Positions 47,469 through 56,874 of a stretch of 64,000 nucleotides of DNA are shown piece after piece. A model generated the notes under the pieces. It searched no databases. It was not told the origin of the DNA and saw only the letters and a program-made list of their open reading frames with translations. Origin of the DNA: Lactobacillus panisapium (lineage in GTDB: Bacteria > Bacillota > Bacilli > Lactobacillales > Lactobacillaceae); assembly GCF_019469265.1 (NCBI RefSeq), contig NZ_CP048268.1, positions 961,501 to 1,025,500 on the forward strand. Direction: 5' to 3'. Position 1 is the first letter of the stretch, and each line of letters opens with the position of its first letter. A program made the position numbers and the translations under genes.

Positions 47469-47497
47469 TTGATTTATTTAAGATACAATAGTATCAT
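47469..47497 (+). promoter_or_regulatory. Promoter of rpmF
   Basis: TTGATT (47469-47474) and TATCAT (47492-47497) are 17 bases apart. Confidence 0.5.
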
Positions 47498-47512
47498 TAA
47501 CAAACGTGAAGT

Positions 47513-47545
47513 GTTTTAGGCACTCTTTTATTAGTGACCTAAAAA
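47513..47545 (+). promoter_or_regulatory. Leader hairpin of rpmF
   Basis: TTTTAGG-CACT (47514-47524) pairs with AGTG-A-CCTAAAA (47533-47544) with one bulged base and an eight-base loop. There is no T run and the AAAGGAG site of rpmF lies about 20 bases downstream, so it may be a binding site for a ribosomal protein or a stability element. Confidence 0.5.
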
Positions 47546-47575
47546 CGTAATTCTACAATAAAGGAGATCAAATAA

Positions 47576-47767
47576 ATGGCAGTTCCTAAGAGACATACTT
47601 CTAAGCAAAAGAAACGTTCACGTCGTGGCCATATCAAGTTAGCTGTTCCAGCAATGCACTATGATGCAACTACTGGTGAATATCGTTTAAGCCACCGCGT
47701 TTCACCTAAAGGTTATTACAAGGGTCGTCAAGTTGTTAGTGAAACTAACGCAAGCGACAACAACTAA
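47576..47767 (+). CDS. rpmF: 50S ribosomal protein L32 (cysteine-free form)
   Basis: L32 is a small protein of the large ribosomal subunit. The 63-residue protein begins [19 protein letters not shown]. Zinc-binding L32 proteins carry two CxxC pairs; this one has no cysteine at all, so it is the zinc-free form. It is not preceded by a yceD-type gene, the usual neighbour in many bacteria, and it is a separate unit with its own promoter, leader hairpin and terminator. Confidence 0.97.
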   Translation: MAVPKRHTSKQKKRSRRGHIKLAVPAMHYDATTGEYRLSHRVSPKGYYKGRQVVSETNASDNN

Positions 47768-47770
47768 TTA

Positions 47771-47803
47771 AAAAGGGCACCTATTATGTGGTGTCTTTTT
47801 TTT
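47771..47803 (+). terminator. Terminator after rpmF
   Basis: AAAAGGGCACC and GGTGTCTTTT arms (47771-47781 and 47790-47799, two G-U pairs) around an eight-base loop, followed by T residues. Confidence 0.8.
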
Positions 47804-47840
47804 ACCTAAAATTATTTAATTGCCACGGGAAAGGTAAATA

Positions 47841-49388
47841 ATGAAACTAGTATTTTTGAGTTCAAGCGATATTCATGGTTATATTTTGCCAACTGATTAT
47901 CAAAACCAGCATGACACTGATGCACCAATTGGGTTAGCTAGGGTGAGTGCAATCTTTAAAGCCGAGCAAGCTCGTTATGGGAAAGAAAATGTCATTCTAA
48001 CGGATGCGGGTGATTACTTACAAGGATCACCACTTGCCTCTTATGTTCATTCGGTTAAGAATTACCGTGCTTTGTCTAAGTACGTAGCTTTTGACCAAGC
48101 AATTGGCTATGATGCCCGTTGTCTAGGGAATCACGATTTTAACTATGGGCTTGATTATCTCAAATATTTTCTTAGTCATAATTCCAGTCCGATCGTGAAT
48201 AGTAACATCTTGGATCAGACGACTAACCAACCGGCTTTTGGCAATGATTATTTGATTATTGAAAAAAATGGGCTAAAAATCGGACTGATTGGTTTGACAA
48301 CGCAAAAGGTCCCTAGCTGGGAACCGGCAGCGCATGTCGCTGGCTTACGGTTTGCTTCTGCCTATGAGCAGGCAAGTTATTATGCGCAATTATTGCGGCC
48401 TCAAGTTGATGTCTTAGCAGTTTTATATCATGGCGGTTTTGAAAAGGATCCAGAATCAGGTCAGATAACTGAACCAGCAACAGGGGAGAATGAAGGTTAC
48501 CAAATATTAACGCAAATTCCAGAAATCGATATCATGTTAACTGGGCACCAGCATCGCCGAATGAGCCTAGTAGCTCATGATACCGCGATTGTACAACCAG
48601 GCTATCGCGGAGAAGCAGTGGGAAAAGTTGTTCTTGAAATTGATGAGCAAACAAGAAAAATTAAGACAAAAACGGCTTCGTTGATTGATGCTAAAGACTT
48701 TGCTCCTGATCCAGAAATGATCAAACTAGCGGCGACCTTGAATAAAGAAACGCAAATTTGGCTAGATCAACCTGTTGCTGAGCTTGCTCAACCGGCACCG
48801 ATTAATAATGCCGAGCAAGCTCGCATCAAAGGAGCACCATTTGTCAACCTTCTGCAGCAAATGCAACTATATTTTACTCACGCTGATGTTTCTGCGACTG
48901 CTGTTATGAGCGATACAGCTAAGGGCTTTGGCAAAAGTGTCACCATGCGTGATATTTTATTAAATTACCCGTACGCAAACCAGTTATGCAAAGTTAAGCT
49001 TACTGGCCAAGAACTACGTGAGATTATTGAATATAGCTTATCTTTTTTAACAAAAGACGCTATGGGACAAGTGACTTTTCTACCTGCTAAGCGTGATCAA
49101 TTATTTAATTTTGATATCTTTTATCCCATTAATTATCAGGCAGACATTAAGAAAAAACTGGGCCACCGATTGACTAAGCTTGAATTAAATGGTCAACCAA
49201 TTGAAGATAGAAAAACGTATTATTTAGCTGTTAATAATTACCGCGCAATGGGCGGAGGATTTTATCCAGGTTATGCTCCCGAAAAAATCACATCAATTCT
49301 TGCTAAAGATTATGTTCAAATGTTTCAAGAATTTTTGACTAAAGCTAAACCTCAAGTCGATTGCAAACCAAACTTTTTATTGCAATAA
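47841..49388 (+). CDS. 5'-nucleotidase/metallophosphatase family protein
   Basis: A 515-residue protein with an N-terminal calcineurin-like metallophosphatase domain (SSDIHGYI near residue 7, DAGDYLQGSP, LGNHDFNYG near 95, YHGGFE and GHQHRRM near 237) and a C-terminal 5'-nucleotidase domain (NYPYANQLCKVKLTGQELREIIE, NNYRAMGGGFYPG). These enzymes remove phosphate from nucleotides or split UDP-sugars. No signal peptide is present, so it would act in the cytoplasm, unlike the classical secreted forms. Confidence 0.93.
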   Translation: MKLVFLSSSDIHGYILPTDYQNQHDTDAPIGLARVSAIFKAEQARYGKENVILTDAGDYLQGSPLASYVHSVKNYRALSKYVAFDQAIGYDARCLGNHDFNYGLDYLKYFLSHNSSPIVNSNILDQTTNQPAFGNDYLIIEKNGLKIGLIGLTTQKVPSWEPAAHVAGLRFASAYEQASYYAQLLRPQVDVLAVLYHGGFEKDPESGQITEPATGENEGYQILTQIPEIDIMLTGHQHRRMSLVAHDTAIVQPGYRGEAVGKVVLEIDEQTRKIKTKTASLIDAKDFAPDPEMIKLAATLNKETQIWLDQPVAELAQPAPINNAEQARIKGAPFVNLLQQMQLYFTHADVSATAVMSDTAKGFGKSVTMRDILLNYPYANQLCKVKLTGQELREIIEYSLSFLTKDAMGQVTFLPAKRDQLFNFDIFYPINYQADIKKKLGHRLTKLELNGQPIEDRKTYYLAVNNYRAMGGGFYPGYAPEKITSILAKDYVQMFQEFLTKAKPQVDCKPNFLLQ

Positions 49389-49390
49389 GA

Positions 49391-49424
49391 AAAGCCATTA
49401 ACGCATTTGCGTTAATGGCTTTTA
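49391..49424. terminator. Bidirectional terminator after the 5'-nucleotidase gene
   Basis: Fifteen-base perfect arms (49391-49405 and 49410-49424; core GCCATTAACGC/GCGTTAATGGC) with a four-base loop, serving both convergent genes. Confidence 0.93.
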
Positions 49425-49437
49425 CTATTTATCTATT

Positions 49438-49644
49438 TTATTTAAGCTTAGAATACTTGCTCTTATCTTTACTTGAGTGGGCGGTAATAGTTGGAATAAT
49501 GGCAGCGAATAACACTCCAAAAATTAAACCAACAATCGCAGCTTCGCCTAAGTTAAAAACATTTTGTGTTAAAGGTGCGGCAATAAAACCGACGATTAAC
49601 ATATAAACAATGCTCCAGCAAATTGTTACGATATAACGACTCAT
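49438..49644 (-). CDS. YjzD-like (DUF2929) membrane protein
   Basis: A 68-residue protein with two predicted membrane helices (YIVTICWSIVYMLIVGFIA and AAIVGLIFGVLFAAIIPTIT) and a basic C-terminal tail (KDKSKYSKLK). The pattern resembles the DUF2929/YjzD family of unknown function; assignment is by pattern and is moderate. The ATG at 49644 is seven bases after AGAGGG; the in-frame ATG at 49662 would contain that site. It is convergent with the 5'-nucleotidase gene. Confidence 0.7.
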   Translation of the reverse strand: MSRYIVTICWSIVYMLIVGFIAAPLTQNVFNLGEAAIVGLIFGVLFAAIIPTITAHSSKDKSKYSKLK

Positions 49645-49714
49645 AGCAGTTCCCTCTTTCATAGAAGAATTTTAGCAAAGTTTGTGCAGGTTTTCAAACT
49701 AAAAGAGAGGTTTT

Positions 49715-49723
49715 TGGTATACT
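49715..49723 (+). promoter_or_regulatory. Extended -10 promoter for dnaE
   Basis: TGG-TATACT at 49715-49723, about 20 bases before the AAAGGAGGAG site of dnaE. No clear -35 box. Confidence 0.55.
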
Positions 49724-49749
49724 AAATTTAAAATAAAGGAGGAGTCCAG

Positions 49750-52700
49750 ATGAAAGTTGCGGCACTGCAAAATATTAGTTCATTTACATTGTTAGAAAGC
49801 CCAATTAAAATTAGGGACTTATTGAGTGCGGCCAAAAAGGCTGACTATGAAGCAGTTGCGTTAACCGATATTAACGTTACTTATGGTCTGGTCAACTTTT
49901 ATGAAATTGCGCAAGAACTTGGTATTAAGCCACTGCTAGGGATGCAGCTTAGGCTAAACGGATTGATTGATAGCGCACACCACTATGATTTGATTGCTCT
50001 AGCTAAGACGGATGAAGGCTACCGCAATATTTTACGAATTTCGAGCAGAATTAATCTGTTAACTGAAAATGGGACAAAAAAGGCAGTTTTAACTTTAAAA
50101 GAAGTCCAAAAAGATTTGCATGATATTGTCCTTATTGTTCCAGCTAACACGCATAGCGAGCTTTTACAGTTGCAAAAGCAAGATGAACAACTCGGCAATG
50201 ATTTATTACGTCAATTATTGGCATTAGTGGACGATAGCGACTCAGTTTATTTAGGGGTTTATGGCTCAGAAAAGCAGCAGACTTATATCAATTATGTTAG
50301 AGCATTGTCTAAACAATTTAAGATACCACTTGTTAGTGTTGAAGATACGCAATATTTGCAACCTCACGATCAATTTCTTGCTAAAACATTACGAGCAGTA
50401 AAAAAAGGCGAGGTGCTACAAGACATTGATGAACTAGCAAAACAAAAGGGTTCACACTATTTGCCTTCTGCCCAAGAACTTAGCAACAGATATCATGAAT
50501 TGGATTTGGATGATGCCTTAAAGAATACGCACAAGCTTGCACAAGAATGTAATGCTAAAGTTATTTTTCAAACCCCTGTCTTACCCAAATACAAGCAAAC
50601 TAAGTTTAAAACGTCGAAAGAATATCTTTACTACTTAGCACAAAAAGGATTACAGGAGTGCTTTAATGGTGGGCAAGCACCGAAAAAATACCAAAAGCAG
50701 CTTGATTACGAACTCCAAGTAATCGATCAGATGGGATTTAATGATTACTTTTTAATTGTGTGGGATGTAATCAATTATTGTCATCGAGCCGGAATTGTCA
50801 CGGGGCCAGGACGAGGTTCTGCTTGTGGTTCGTTAGTTTCATATTCTTTGCGAATTACGGAAGTTGACCCGATCGAATATCAGCTGCTCTTTGAACGTTT
50901 TTTAAATCCTGCTCGGCATGAAATGCCGGATATTGATTTAGATATTCCTGATAATCGCAGAGATGACGTAATTAAATACATGTTCGAAAAATACGGAATG
51001 GATCATGCAGCGCAAATCTTGACTTTTGGAACATTGGCCGCAAAGCAAGTACTGCGTGATACGGGACGCGCTTTTGGCTTAAAAGAACCGGAAATGGCAA
51101 AATGGTCGCAGAGTGTGCCTTATTCTAAGACTAAAATTTCACTACCAGAAGCTTACGAGAATTCGTCTAAGATGCGGTTACTGGTTGGAGCTAATACTAA
51201 AAACAAATTATTGTTTGAAACAGCTAAGAAGCTTGAGGGATTACCGCGGCATTATTCAATTCATGCTGCTGGCTTAGTCCTCAGTGATAATTCAATCGCA
51301 GCTATTTCTGGCTTGCAGGCAGGGCAGCTTGGCATCCCGATTACCCAGCAAACCAAAAAATATGTTGAAGCGCTTGGACTTTTAAAAATCGACTTTTTGG
51401 GATTACGAAATCTAACCATTTTAGGCGATACCGTTGACATGATTCACAGTCAAGGAAAAAGAATTGATGTCAATCAGATTCCGTTAGATGATCCAGCGAC
51501 GATGAAAATGTTTCAGGAAGGAAAGACTGACCTTGTTTTCCAATTTGAATCAGGTGGGATTAGAGGAGTTTTGCGCGAATTGCACCCCGATAACTTTGAA
51601 GATTTAGTAGCCGTCAACGCCCTTTATCGTCCAGGTCCGATGCAAAATATCCATTCTTTTATTGCCAGAAAAAGGGGAAAGGAAAAAGTTACTTACCCCG
51701 ATCCTAGTTTGAAGCAGATTCTGGCGCCCACGTATGGTATCTTGGTTTATCAAGAGCAAGTTATGCAGACGGCCCAGATTTTAGCTGGCTTTTCGTTAGG
51801 AGAAGCCGATATCTTGCGGCGGGCAATGTCAAAAAAGAATCAGAAAGTAATTGAGCAAAAGCGGGCCGAATTTATTAATGGCACGGTCAAAAATGGTCGT
51901 TCACGTGAGGTGGGACAAAAGGTTTATAGCTACATTGAGCAATTTGCCAATTATGGCTTTAACCGATCACATGCAGTCGCGTACACCAAGATAGCCTTTT
52001 GGCTTGCCTACCTTAAGGTGCATTTCCCTGCTGAATTCTACGGTGCCATGTTAAATTCTAATAGTGGCAATCATTTCAAAGTTAGTGATTACATCATGCG
52101 GGCACAAGGCGCTGGGGTTAAAATCTTACCACCGGATATTAATAAAAGCGCACTAAGCTATCAAATTGTTAATGGCCAAATTTTAGTTGGTTTGCGGGCA
52201 GTTAAAGGTCTGAGAAATGACTTTCTGACTCAAATTATTAAGCAGCGTAACAATAAGCTCTTTGATTCGTTTGATGATTTTTTACGGCGGATCAATTCAA
52301 ATTACTTGAAGATTAAAATGATTCAACCTATGATCAAGGCTGGTTGCTTTGATAACCTGAATGCCAACCGAAATGAATTATTGGAAAATAGTCCAGAAAT
52401 TATTGAAAATATTCAGTTAACTGGTAATAATCAGGCACTATCTGAAAGTCTCGGTGGGGTACCAATTAAGCAGGCTCCTGAACCAACTAGCGCGGAAAAA
52501 GCAGATATGGAGCAAGAAGCTTTAGGCTTTTCCACGATGACTTCGCCTCTTGTTGCTGTTCAAAAGTATGCTGAAAAATTTAAGGCTAGGCCACTAGAGC
52601 AATATGAAATTAATGATTCGGGAGTTGCCGTGGGAAAACTGATGTCCCTAAAACTGATCAAAACCAAAAAAAATACTACGATGGCTTTTGGTAATTTTGT

Positions 52701-52875
52701 TGATTCGACTAGTCGCCAAGATATTGTAATTTTTCCTAATATGTACGAAAAAAATCAATCTATTTTAAAAGAAGGTAACATTTATTTATTGGGAATAAGA
52801 GTTCAAAATGACCGTTTTGATTCAAGTAAAAAGCAGTATGTTTTGACTAATTTACGGGTGGTTAATTACAAATAA
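49750..52875 (+). CDS. dnaE: DNA polymerase III subunit alpha (DnaE)
   Basis: DnaE is the replicative-type polymerase that extends primers in Firmicutes alongside PolC. The 1041-residue protein has the polymerase core GPGRGSACGSLVSYSL, the catalytic PDIDLDIPDNRRDDV, FQFESGGIRGVLRELHPDNFEDLVAVNALYRPGP-type palm and fingers motifs (here in short form: NALYRPGPM), helix-hairpin-helix and OB-fold regions to the C-terminus. The PHP domain is degraded: expected His residues in the first motif and in ALTDxxNxYG are missing (LQNISSF, ALTDINVTYG). It has no proofreading domain. Confidence 0.97.
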   Translation: MKVAALQNISSFTLLESPIKIRDLLSAAKKADYEAVALTDINVTYGLVNFYEIAQELGIKPLLGMQLRLNGLIDSAHHYDLIALAKTDEGYRNILRISSRINLLTENGTKKAVLTLKEVQKDLHDIVLIVPANTHSELLQLQKQDEQLGNDLLRQLLALVDDSDSVYLGVYGSEKQQTYINYVRALSKQFKIPLVSVEDTQYLQPHDQFLAKTLRAVKKGEVLQDIDELAKQKGSHYLPSAQELSNRYHELDLDDALKNTHKLAQECNAKVIFQTPVLPKYKQTKFKTSKEYLYYLAQKGLQECFNGGQAPKKYQKQLDYELQVIDQMGFNDYFLIVWDVINYCHRAGIVTGPGRGSACGSLVSYSLRITEVDPIEYQLLFERFLNPARHEMPDIDLDIPDNRRDDVIKYMFEKYGMDHAAQILTFGTLAAKQVLRDTGRAFGLKEPEMAKWSQSVPYSKTKISLPEAYENSSKMRLLVGANTKNKLLFETAKKLEGLPRHYSIHAAGLVLSDNSIAAISGLQAGQLGIPITQQTKKYVEALGLLKIDFLGLRNLTILGDTVDMIHSQGKRIDVNQIPLDDPATMKMFQEGKTDLVFQFESGGIRGVLRELHPDNFEDLVAVNALYRPGPMQNIHSFIARKRGKEKVTYPDPSLKQILAPTYGILVYQEQVMQTAQILAGFSLGEADILRRAMSKKNQKVIEQKRAEFINGTVKNGRSREVGQKVYSYIEQFANYGFNRSHAVAYTKIAFWLAYLKVHFPAEFYGAMLNSNSGNHFKVSDYIMRAQGAGVKILPPDINKSALSYQIVNGQILVGLRAVKGLRNDFLTQIIKQRNNKLFDSFDDFLRRINSNYLKIKMIQPMIKAGCFDNLNANRNELLENSPEIIENIQLTGNNQALSESLGGVPIKQAPEPTSAEKADMEQEALGFSTMTSPLVAVQKYAEKFKARPLEQYEINDSGVAVGKLMSLKLIKTKKNTTMAFGNFVDSTSRQDIVIFPNMYEKNQSILKEGNIYLLGIRVQNDRFDSSKKQYVLTNLRVVNYK

Positions 52876-52908
52876 GCATTTTTTGCGCATACTTGAGCAA
52901 TTTCTGAC

Positions 52909-52922
52909 TGATAGCGCTAACA
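52909..52922 (+). promoter_or_regulatory. cre-like site (CcpA) upstream of pfkA-pyk
   Basis: TGATAGCGCTAACA at 52909-52922 matches the cre consensus TGWAANCGNTNWCA at all but one position. It lies about 80 bases before the pfkA transcription start, where CcpA commonly activates. Glycolytic genes including pfk-pyk are known CcpA targets in lactic acid bacteria. Confidence 0.6.
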
Positions 52923-52950
52923 AGCAAAAAGACTGGTAAATCAAGAAAAT

Positions 52951-52975
52951 ATCTCATTTTTTGTGAGATTTTTTT
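52951..52975 (+). terminator. Terminator after dnaE
   Basis: ATCTCA (52951-52956) and TGAGAT (52964-52969) pair across a seven-base loop and run into T residues. It lies within the pfkA promoter region, between the cre-like site and the -10. Confidence 0.65.
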
Positions 52976-52984
52976 GGCAAAGAA

Positions 52985-52993
52985 TGTTAAAAT
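52985..52993 (+). promoter_or_regulatory. Extended -10 promoter of pfkA-pyk
   Basis: TGT-TAAAAT at 52985-52993, with no good -35 box at the expected spacing, which fits a promoter that depends on an activator such as CcpA at the upstream cre-like site. Confidence 0.5.
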
Positions 52994-53040
52994 TTAGTGG
53001 ATGTGAGAAATTACACAATAAATCTTAATGAGGTGAATTC

Positions 53041-54000
53041 ATGAAACGAATTGGTATTTTAACGAGCGGCGGCGATGCTCCTGGTATGAATGCAGCCGTT
53101 AGAGCTGTTACCAAGACTGCTATTCATAACGGGCTTGGTGTCGTTGGTATTCGTTATGGCTTTGCCGGGTTAGTTGCGGGTGACTTTGTTACGCTAACTG
53201 CTGAAAAAGTTGACCACATGATAAGTTTAGGCGGCACTTTTCTTTACAGTGCACGTTTCCCAGAATTTGCACAAGAAGAAGTGCAAAAAAAGGGCGTCGA
53301 ACAGTTAAAGAAACATGACATTGATACTGTTATCGTTATTGGTGGTGACGGTTCTTATCACGGTGCTTTGGCATTAACCCGTCTTGGCATTAACTCGATT
53401 GGTCTGCCAGGAACCATTGATAACGATATTCCTTGCACTGATTACACCATTGGCCTTGATACAGCCTGCAATACAGCTTTAGAAGCAATCGATAAGATTC
53501 GTGATACTGCTAGCAGCCATCACCGCGTTTTCATTGTTAACGTAATGGGACGTGGCTGTGGTGATATTGCAATGCGCGTAGGTCTAGCCAGTGGTGCAGA
53601 CGCGATTGTTGTTCCTGAACGTCCTTATGATATTAAGGAAATTGCTCAGACACTAACACGTGGCTTTGCAGAAGGCAAGGATCATGGTATTATCGTATTG
53701 GCTGAAGGCGTAATGGATGCCGATGAATTTAGAACTGAACTTCTAAAATACGGCGATTTTGACGCCAGAGCTAATATCTTAGGTCACATGCAACGTGGTG
53801 GTTCACCAACTGTTTTGGATAGAATCAATGCGACAAAAATGGGTAATTATGCTGTTAAGTTACTTCTCGATGGTAAAGGCGGTTTAGCTGTCGGCATGGA
53901 GAATGGCCAATTAGAAACACATGATATTCTCGATTTGTTTGATGATACCCACCGCAGTGATGAGACGTTATTAGATATAAATGATGAAATGACTAAATAA
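53041..54000 (+). CDS. pfkA: 6-phosphofructokinase
   Basis: PfkA phosphorylates fructose 6-phosphate with ATP, the committed step of glycolysis. The 319-residue protein has the ATP site [26 protein letters not shown] near residue 102, the substrate and catalytic loop [16 protein letters not shown] near 123 and [10 protein letters not shown] near 170. Presence of Pfk shows an Embden-Meyerhof, homofermentative type of metabolism. It is 30 bases before pyk. Confidence 0.99.
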   Translation: MKRIGILTSGGDAPGMNAAVRAVTKTAIHNGLGVVGIRYGFAGLVAGDFVTLTAEKVDHMISLGGTFLYSARFPEFAQEEVQKKGVEQLKKHDIDTVIVIGGDGSYHGALALTRLGINSIGLPGTIDNDIPCTDYTIGLDTACNTALEAIDKIRDTASSHHRVFIVNVMGRGCGDIAMRVGLASGADAIVVPERPYDIKEIAQTLTRGFAEGKDHGIIVLAEGVMDADEFRTELLKYGDFDARANILGHMQRGGSPTVLDRINATKMGNYAVKLLLDGKGGLAVGMENGQLETHDILDLFDDTHRSDETLLDINDEMTK

Positions 54001-54030
54001 TTTAGTCGATTTTGGGGAGATTTTTACATA

Positions 54031-55800
54031 ATGAAGAAAACTAAAATTGTTAGTACCTTAGGGCCAGCATCGAATGATATTGAAACTATTACTGCTCTAG
54101 CAAAATCTGGAGTAAATGTATTTCGTTTCAACTTTTCACACGGTGACCATGCTGAACACCTTTCACGGATGAAGATGGTTCGCCAAGTCGAAAAAGAAAC
54201 TGGTTTAGTTCTTGGTATTGCTTTAGATACTAAAGGTGCTGAAATTAGAACCACTGATCAAGAAGGTGGCAAGTTCACTCTCAACACTGGTGATAAGATC
54301 CGCGTTTCAATGGATGCAACTAAGCCAGGTAACAAGGACATGATTCATGTTACTTACGACGGACTTTATGATGATACTCATGTTGGTGGTCATGTTTTAA
54401 TTGATGATGGTTTAGTTGATTTATTAATTAAAGAAAAAGATGATGCTAACAGAGAATTAGTCTGTGAAGCACAAAATACCGGTGTAATCGGTTCTAAGAA
54501 GGGTGTTAATGCACCTGGCGTTGAAATTCGCCTTCCAGGAATCACTGAAAAAGATACTGATGACATTAAATTTGGTTTAGAGCACGGAATTAACTTTATT
54601 TTCGCTTCATTTGCTCGTAAAGCCCAAGATATTCTTGATATCCGTAAGCTTTGTGAAGAAGCTGGTTGTGATTACGTTAAGATTTATCCTAAGATTGAAT
54701 CACAAGAAGGTATTGACAATGCCGATGAAATCTTACAAGTTTCAGATGGTTTGATGGTTGCTCGTGGAGACATGGGTGTTGAAATTCCATTCATCGATGT
54801 ACCATTTGTTCAAAAAGATTTAATCAAGAGAGCTAATGCCCTTGGCAAGCCAGTTATTACTGCTACACAAATGCTTGATTCAATGCAAGAAAACCCACGT
54901 CCTACTCGTGCTGAAGTTTCTGACGTTGCTAATGCTGTTCTTGATGGAACCGATGCAACAATGCTTTCAGGTGAATCAGCAAATGGTTTGTACCCAGTTA
55001 AGGCTGTTAGTGCAATGGCTGAAATTGACGAAAGAACTGAGCAAGAACTTCTTAAGCGCAATACTTTAGCTTTACAAAGATTTGAAGAATACAAGGGTTC
55101 AAACGTAACCGAAGCAATTGGTGAATCTGTTGTTCGGACTGCTCAAGAATTAGGTGTCAAGACTATTATTACTGCAACTAATTCTGGTTACACTGCAAGA
55201 ATGATTTCTAAGTACCGTCCAAATGCCAACATCTTGGCTTTGACCTTTGACGAAAAGATCCAACACTCACTCGGCATTTGCTGGGGCGTTCAACCAATGC
55301 TCACTGAAAAGCCTGAATCAACTGACGATATGTTTGAAGTAGCTGCTAAAGTTGCTAAGGAACAAGGTTATGTTAAAGATGGTGATTTAGTAATTATCGT
55401 TGCCGGTGTTCCTGTTGGTGATTCTGGTACAACTAACTTGATGAAATTACAAATCATTGGTAGCAAGTTAGCTCAAGGCTTAGGCGTTGGTAATGGTTCA
55501 GTTGTTGGCAAGACTGTTGTTGTTAACAGTGCTGAAGAAGCTATTAGCAAGACTAAGGAAGGCGACATCTTAGTTGCTAAGACTACAGACCCTGACTACA
55601 TGCCTGCTATTAAGAAGGCTTCTGGCTTGGTTGTAGAAGCTTCTGGTTTAACTTCACATGCTGCTGTTGTTGGACTTTCACTTGGTATTCCAGTTGTTGT
55701 TGGTGTAACCGATGCAACTGAGAAGATTGCTGGTGACACAACTATTACAGTTGATGCACGTCGTGGTGCAATTTACCAAGGCGAAGTTTCAAACCTTTAA
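54031..55800 (+). CDS. pyk: Pyruvate kinase with C-terminal PEP-utiliser domain
   Basis: Pyk makes pyruvate and ATP from phosphoenolpyruvate. The 589-residue protein begins KKTKIVSTLGPASN, has the catalytic lysine in IKIYPKIES-type segment (YVKIYPKIESQEG) near residue 212, LMVARGDMGVEIP and ATQMLDSM. About 110 extra residues at the C-terminus form the PEP-utiliser mobile domain (DPDYMPAIKKASGLVVEASGLTSHAAVVG), as in other lactobacilli and bacilli. It is co-transcribed with pfkA and expected to share CcpA control. Confidence 0.98.
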   Translation: MKKTKIVSTLGPASNDIETITALAKSGVNVFRFNFSHGDHAEHLSRMKMVRQVEKETGLVLGIALDTKGAEIRTTDQEGGKFTLNTGDKIRVSMDATKPGNKDMIHVTYDGLYDDTHVGGHVLIDDGLVDLLIKEKDDANRELVCEAQNTGVIGSKKGVNAPGVEIRLPGITEKDTDDIKFGLEHGINFIFASFARKAQDILDIRKLCEEAGCDYVKIYPKIESQEGIDNADEILQVSDGLMVARGDMGVEIPFIDVPFVQKDLIKRANALGKPVITATQMLDSMQENPRPTRAEVSDVANAVLDGTDATMLSGESANGLYPVKAVSAMAEIDERTEQELLKRNTLALQRFEEYKGSNVTEAIGESVVRTAQELGVKTIITATNSGYTARMISKYRPNANILALTFDEKIQHSLGICWGVQPMLTEKPESTDDMFEVAAKVAKEQGYVKDGDLVIIVAGVPVGDSGTTNLMKLQIIGSKLAQGLGVGNGSVVGKTVVVNSAEEAISKTKEGDILVAKTTDPDYMPAIKKASGLVVEASGLTSHAAVVGLSLGIPVVVGVTDATEKIAGDTTITVDARRGAIYQGEVSNL

Positions 55801-55822
55801 TTTTGTGAACCAATATTAATGA

Positions 55823-55850
55823 AAAAGTTAGCAGGGATGCTAGCTTTTTT
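55823..55850 (+). terminator. Terminator after pyk
   Basis: AAAGTTAGCA and TGCTAGCTTT arms (one G-U pair) around a four-base loop, followed by T residues. Confidence 0.8.
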
Positions 55851-55917
55851 GTTTTTTCAAGAATCTAATACTCATTTTACAGGGGGCTACTGCTCGCTAA
55901 TTAAATAAGATTAGCGA

Positions 55918-55948
55918 TTGTCAAATTCTTTCGGTAAAATGGTATACT
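55918..55948 (+). promoter_or_regulatory. Promoter of cvfB
   Basis: TGG-TATACT at 55940-55948 forms an extended -10; TTGTCA at 55918-55923 is the nearest -35 at 19 bases. Transcription would start near 55955, so the longer frame beginning at 55918 cannot be the protein start. Confidence 0.5.
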
Positions 55949-55986
55949 TGGTAAAGATGAAATATGTAAAATTAGGGGAGAAGTTT

Positions 55987-56874
55987 ATGCTCGGCACGAT
56001 TGCAAAAGGAAAAATTATTGACCAAAATGATGAAGCTTATTATGTTCAAATTGAGGGACTGACTTACGAATTAAAGCGCAAGGAGATTACTCAGGAACAG
56101 CAGCCTAAGCTTGGCGATGAGATAAAGGGCTTTTTATATGACGACAAGCAGCATAACCGGGAGATGACACAATTTCTACCTTTTGCGCAACAAGACCAGT
56201 ACGGTTGGGGTAAAGTAACCGATGTAAAATTCGATTTAGGCGTTTTTGTTGATATTGGCTTACCGGATAAGGATGTCGTTTTATCAGTTGATGATTTGCC
56301 CTTTGCCAAAGAGAGGTGGCCCCGTAAAGATGATCAATTGTTAGTTCACCTTGAAACAGATGATAAAGAGCGAATTTGGGCCAAGTTGGCTGATGAAAAT
56401 ATTTTTGAGCAATTGGCAGCCCACTTTCCTAACGATATGAAAAATAAGGATGTTTTTGGAACAGTCTATTCTAGTCGAGAAATTGGCGCTTTTGTGATTA
56501 CTACTGATTATTATTTAGCTTTTGTTCATGCCTCCCAAATGAGTCGTCCGCTACGTTTAGGTGAGCAGTTTAAAGGTCGTGTAATCGGCATTAGTCAATA
56601 TGGCAGGTTGAATTTGAGTAGCTTGCCACGTGCTTTTGAAGAAATAGATGATGATGCCCAAATGATTTTAATGAGTTTGCGGCGAAAGAATACTAAAACA
56701 TTACCGTTTTACGACAAATCTGATGCGCAAGAAATTAAGAATTATTTTGGCATTTCAAAAGCGGCCTTTAAACGGGCTCTGGGCCATTTGCTTAAAGCAC
56801 GTTATATTTCGGAAGATAAAACTGCCGGTACAATTAGTTTGATTAATGATCCAGAAGACGAGCAAGATGCATAA
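55987..56874 (+). CDS. CvfB family S1 RNA-binding protein
   Basis: CvfB-type proteins carry S1-like RNA-binding domains and a winged helix; in Staphylococcus CvfB affects virulence gene expression. The 295-residue protein has S1-like strands at the N-terminus, a clear S1 domain about 62-130 (WGKVTDVKFDLGVFVDIGLPDKDVVL-type pattern, with GKVTDVKFDLGVFVDIGL), a second degenerate one, and a C-terminal winged helix (KNYFGISKAAFKRALGHLLKA). The ATG at 55987 follows GGGGAGAAG. It overlaps xerD by eight bases. Confidence 0.9.
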   Translation: MLGTIAKGKIIDQNDEAYYVQIEGLTYELKRKEITQEQQPKLGDEIKGFLYDDKQHNREMTQFLPFAQQDQYGWGKVTDVKFDLGVFVDIGLPDKDVVLSVDDLPFAKERWPRKDDQLLVHLETDDKERIWAKLADENIFEQLAAHFPNDMKNKDVFGTVYSSREIGAFVITTDYYLAFVHASQMSRPLRLGEQFKGRVIGISQYGRLNLSSLPRAFEEIDDDAQMILMSLRRKNTKTLPFYDKSDAQEIKNYFGISKAAFKRALGHLLKARYISEDKTAGTISLINDPEDEQDA

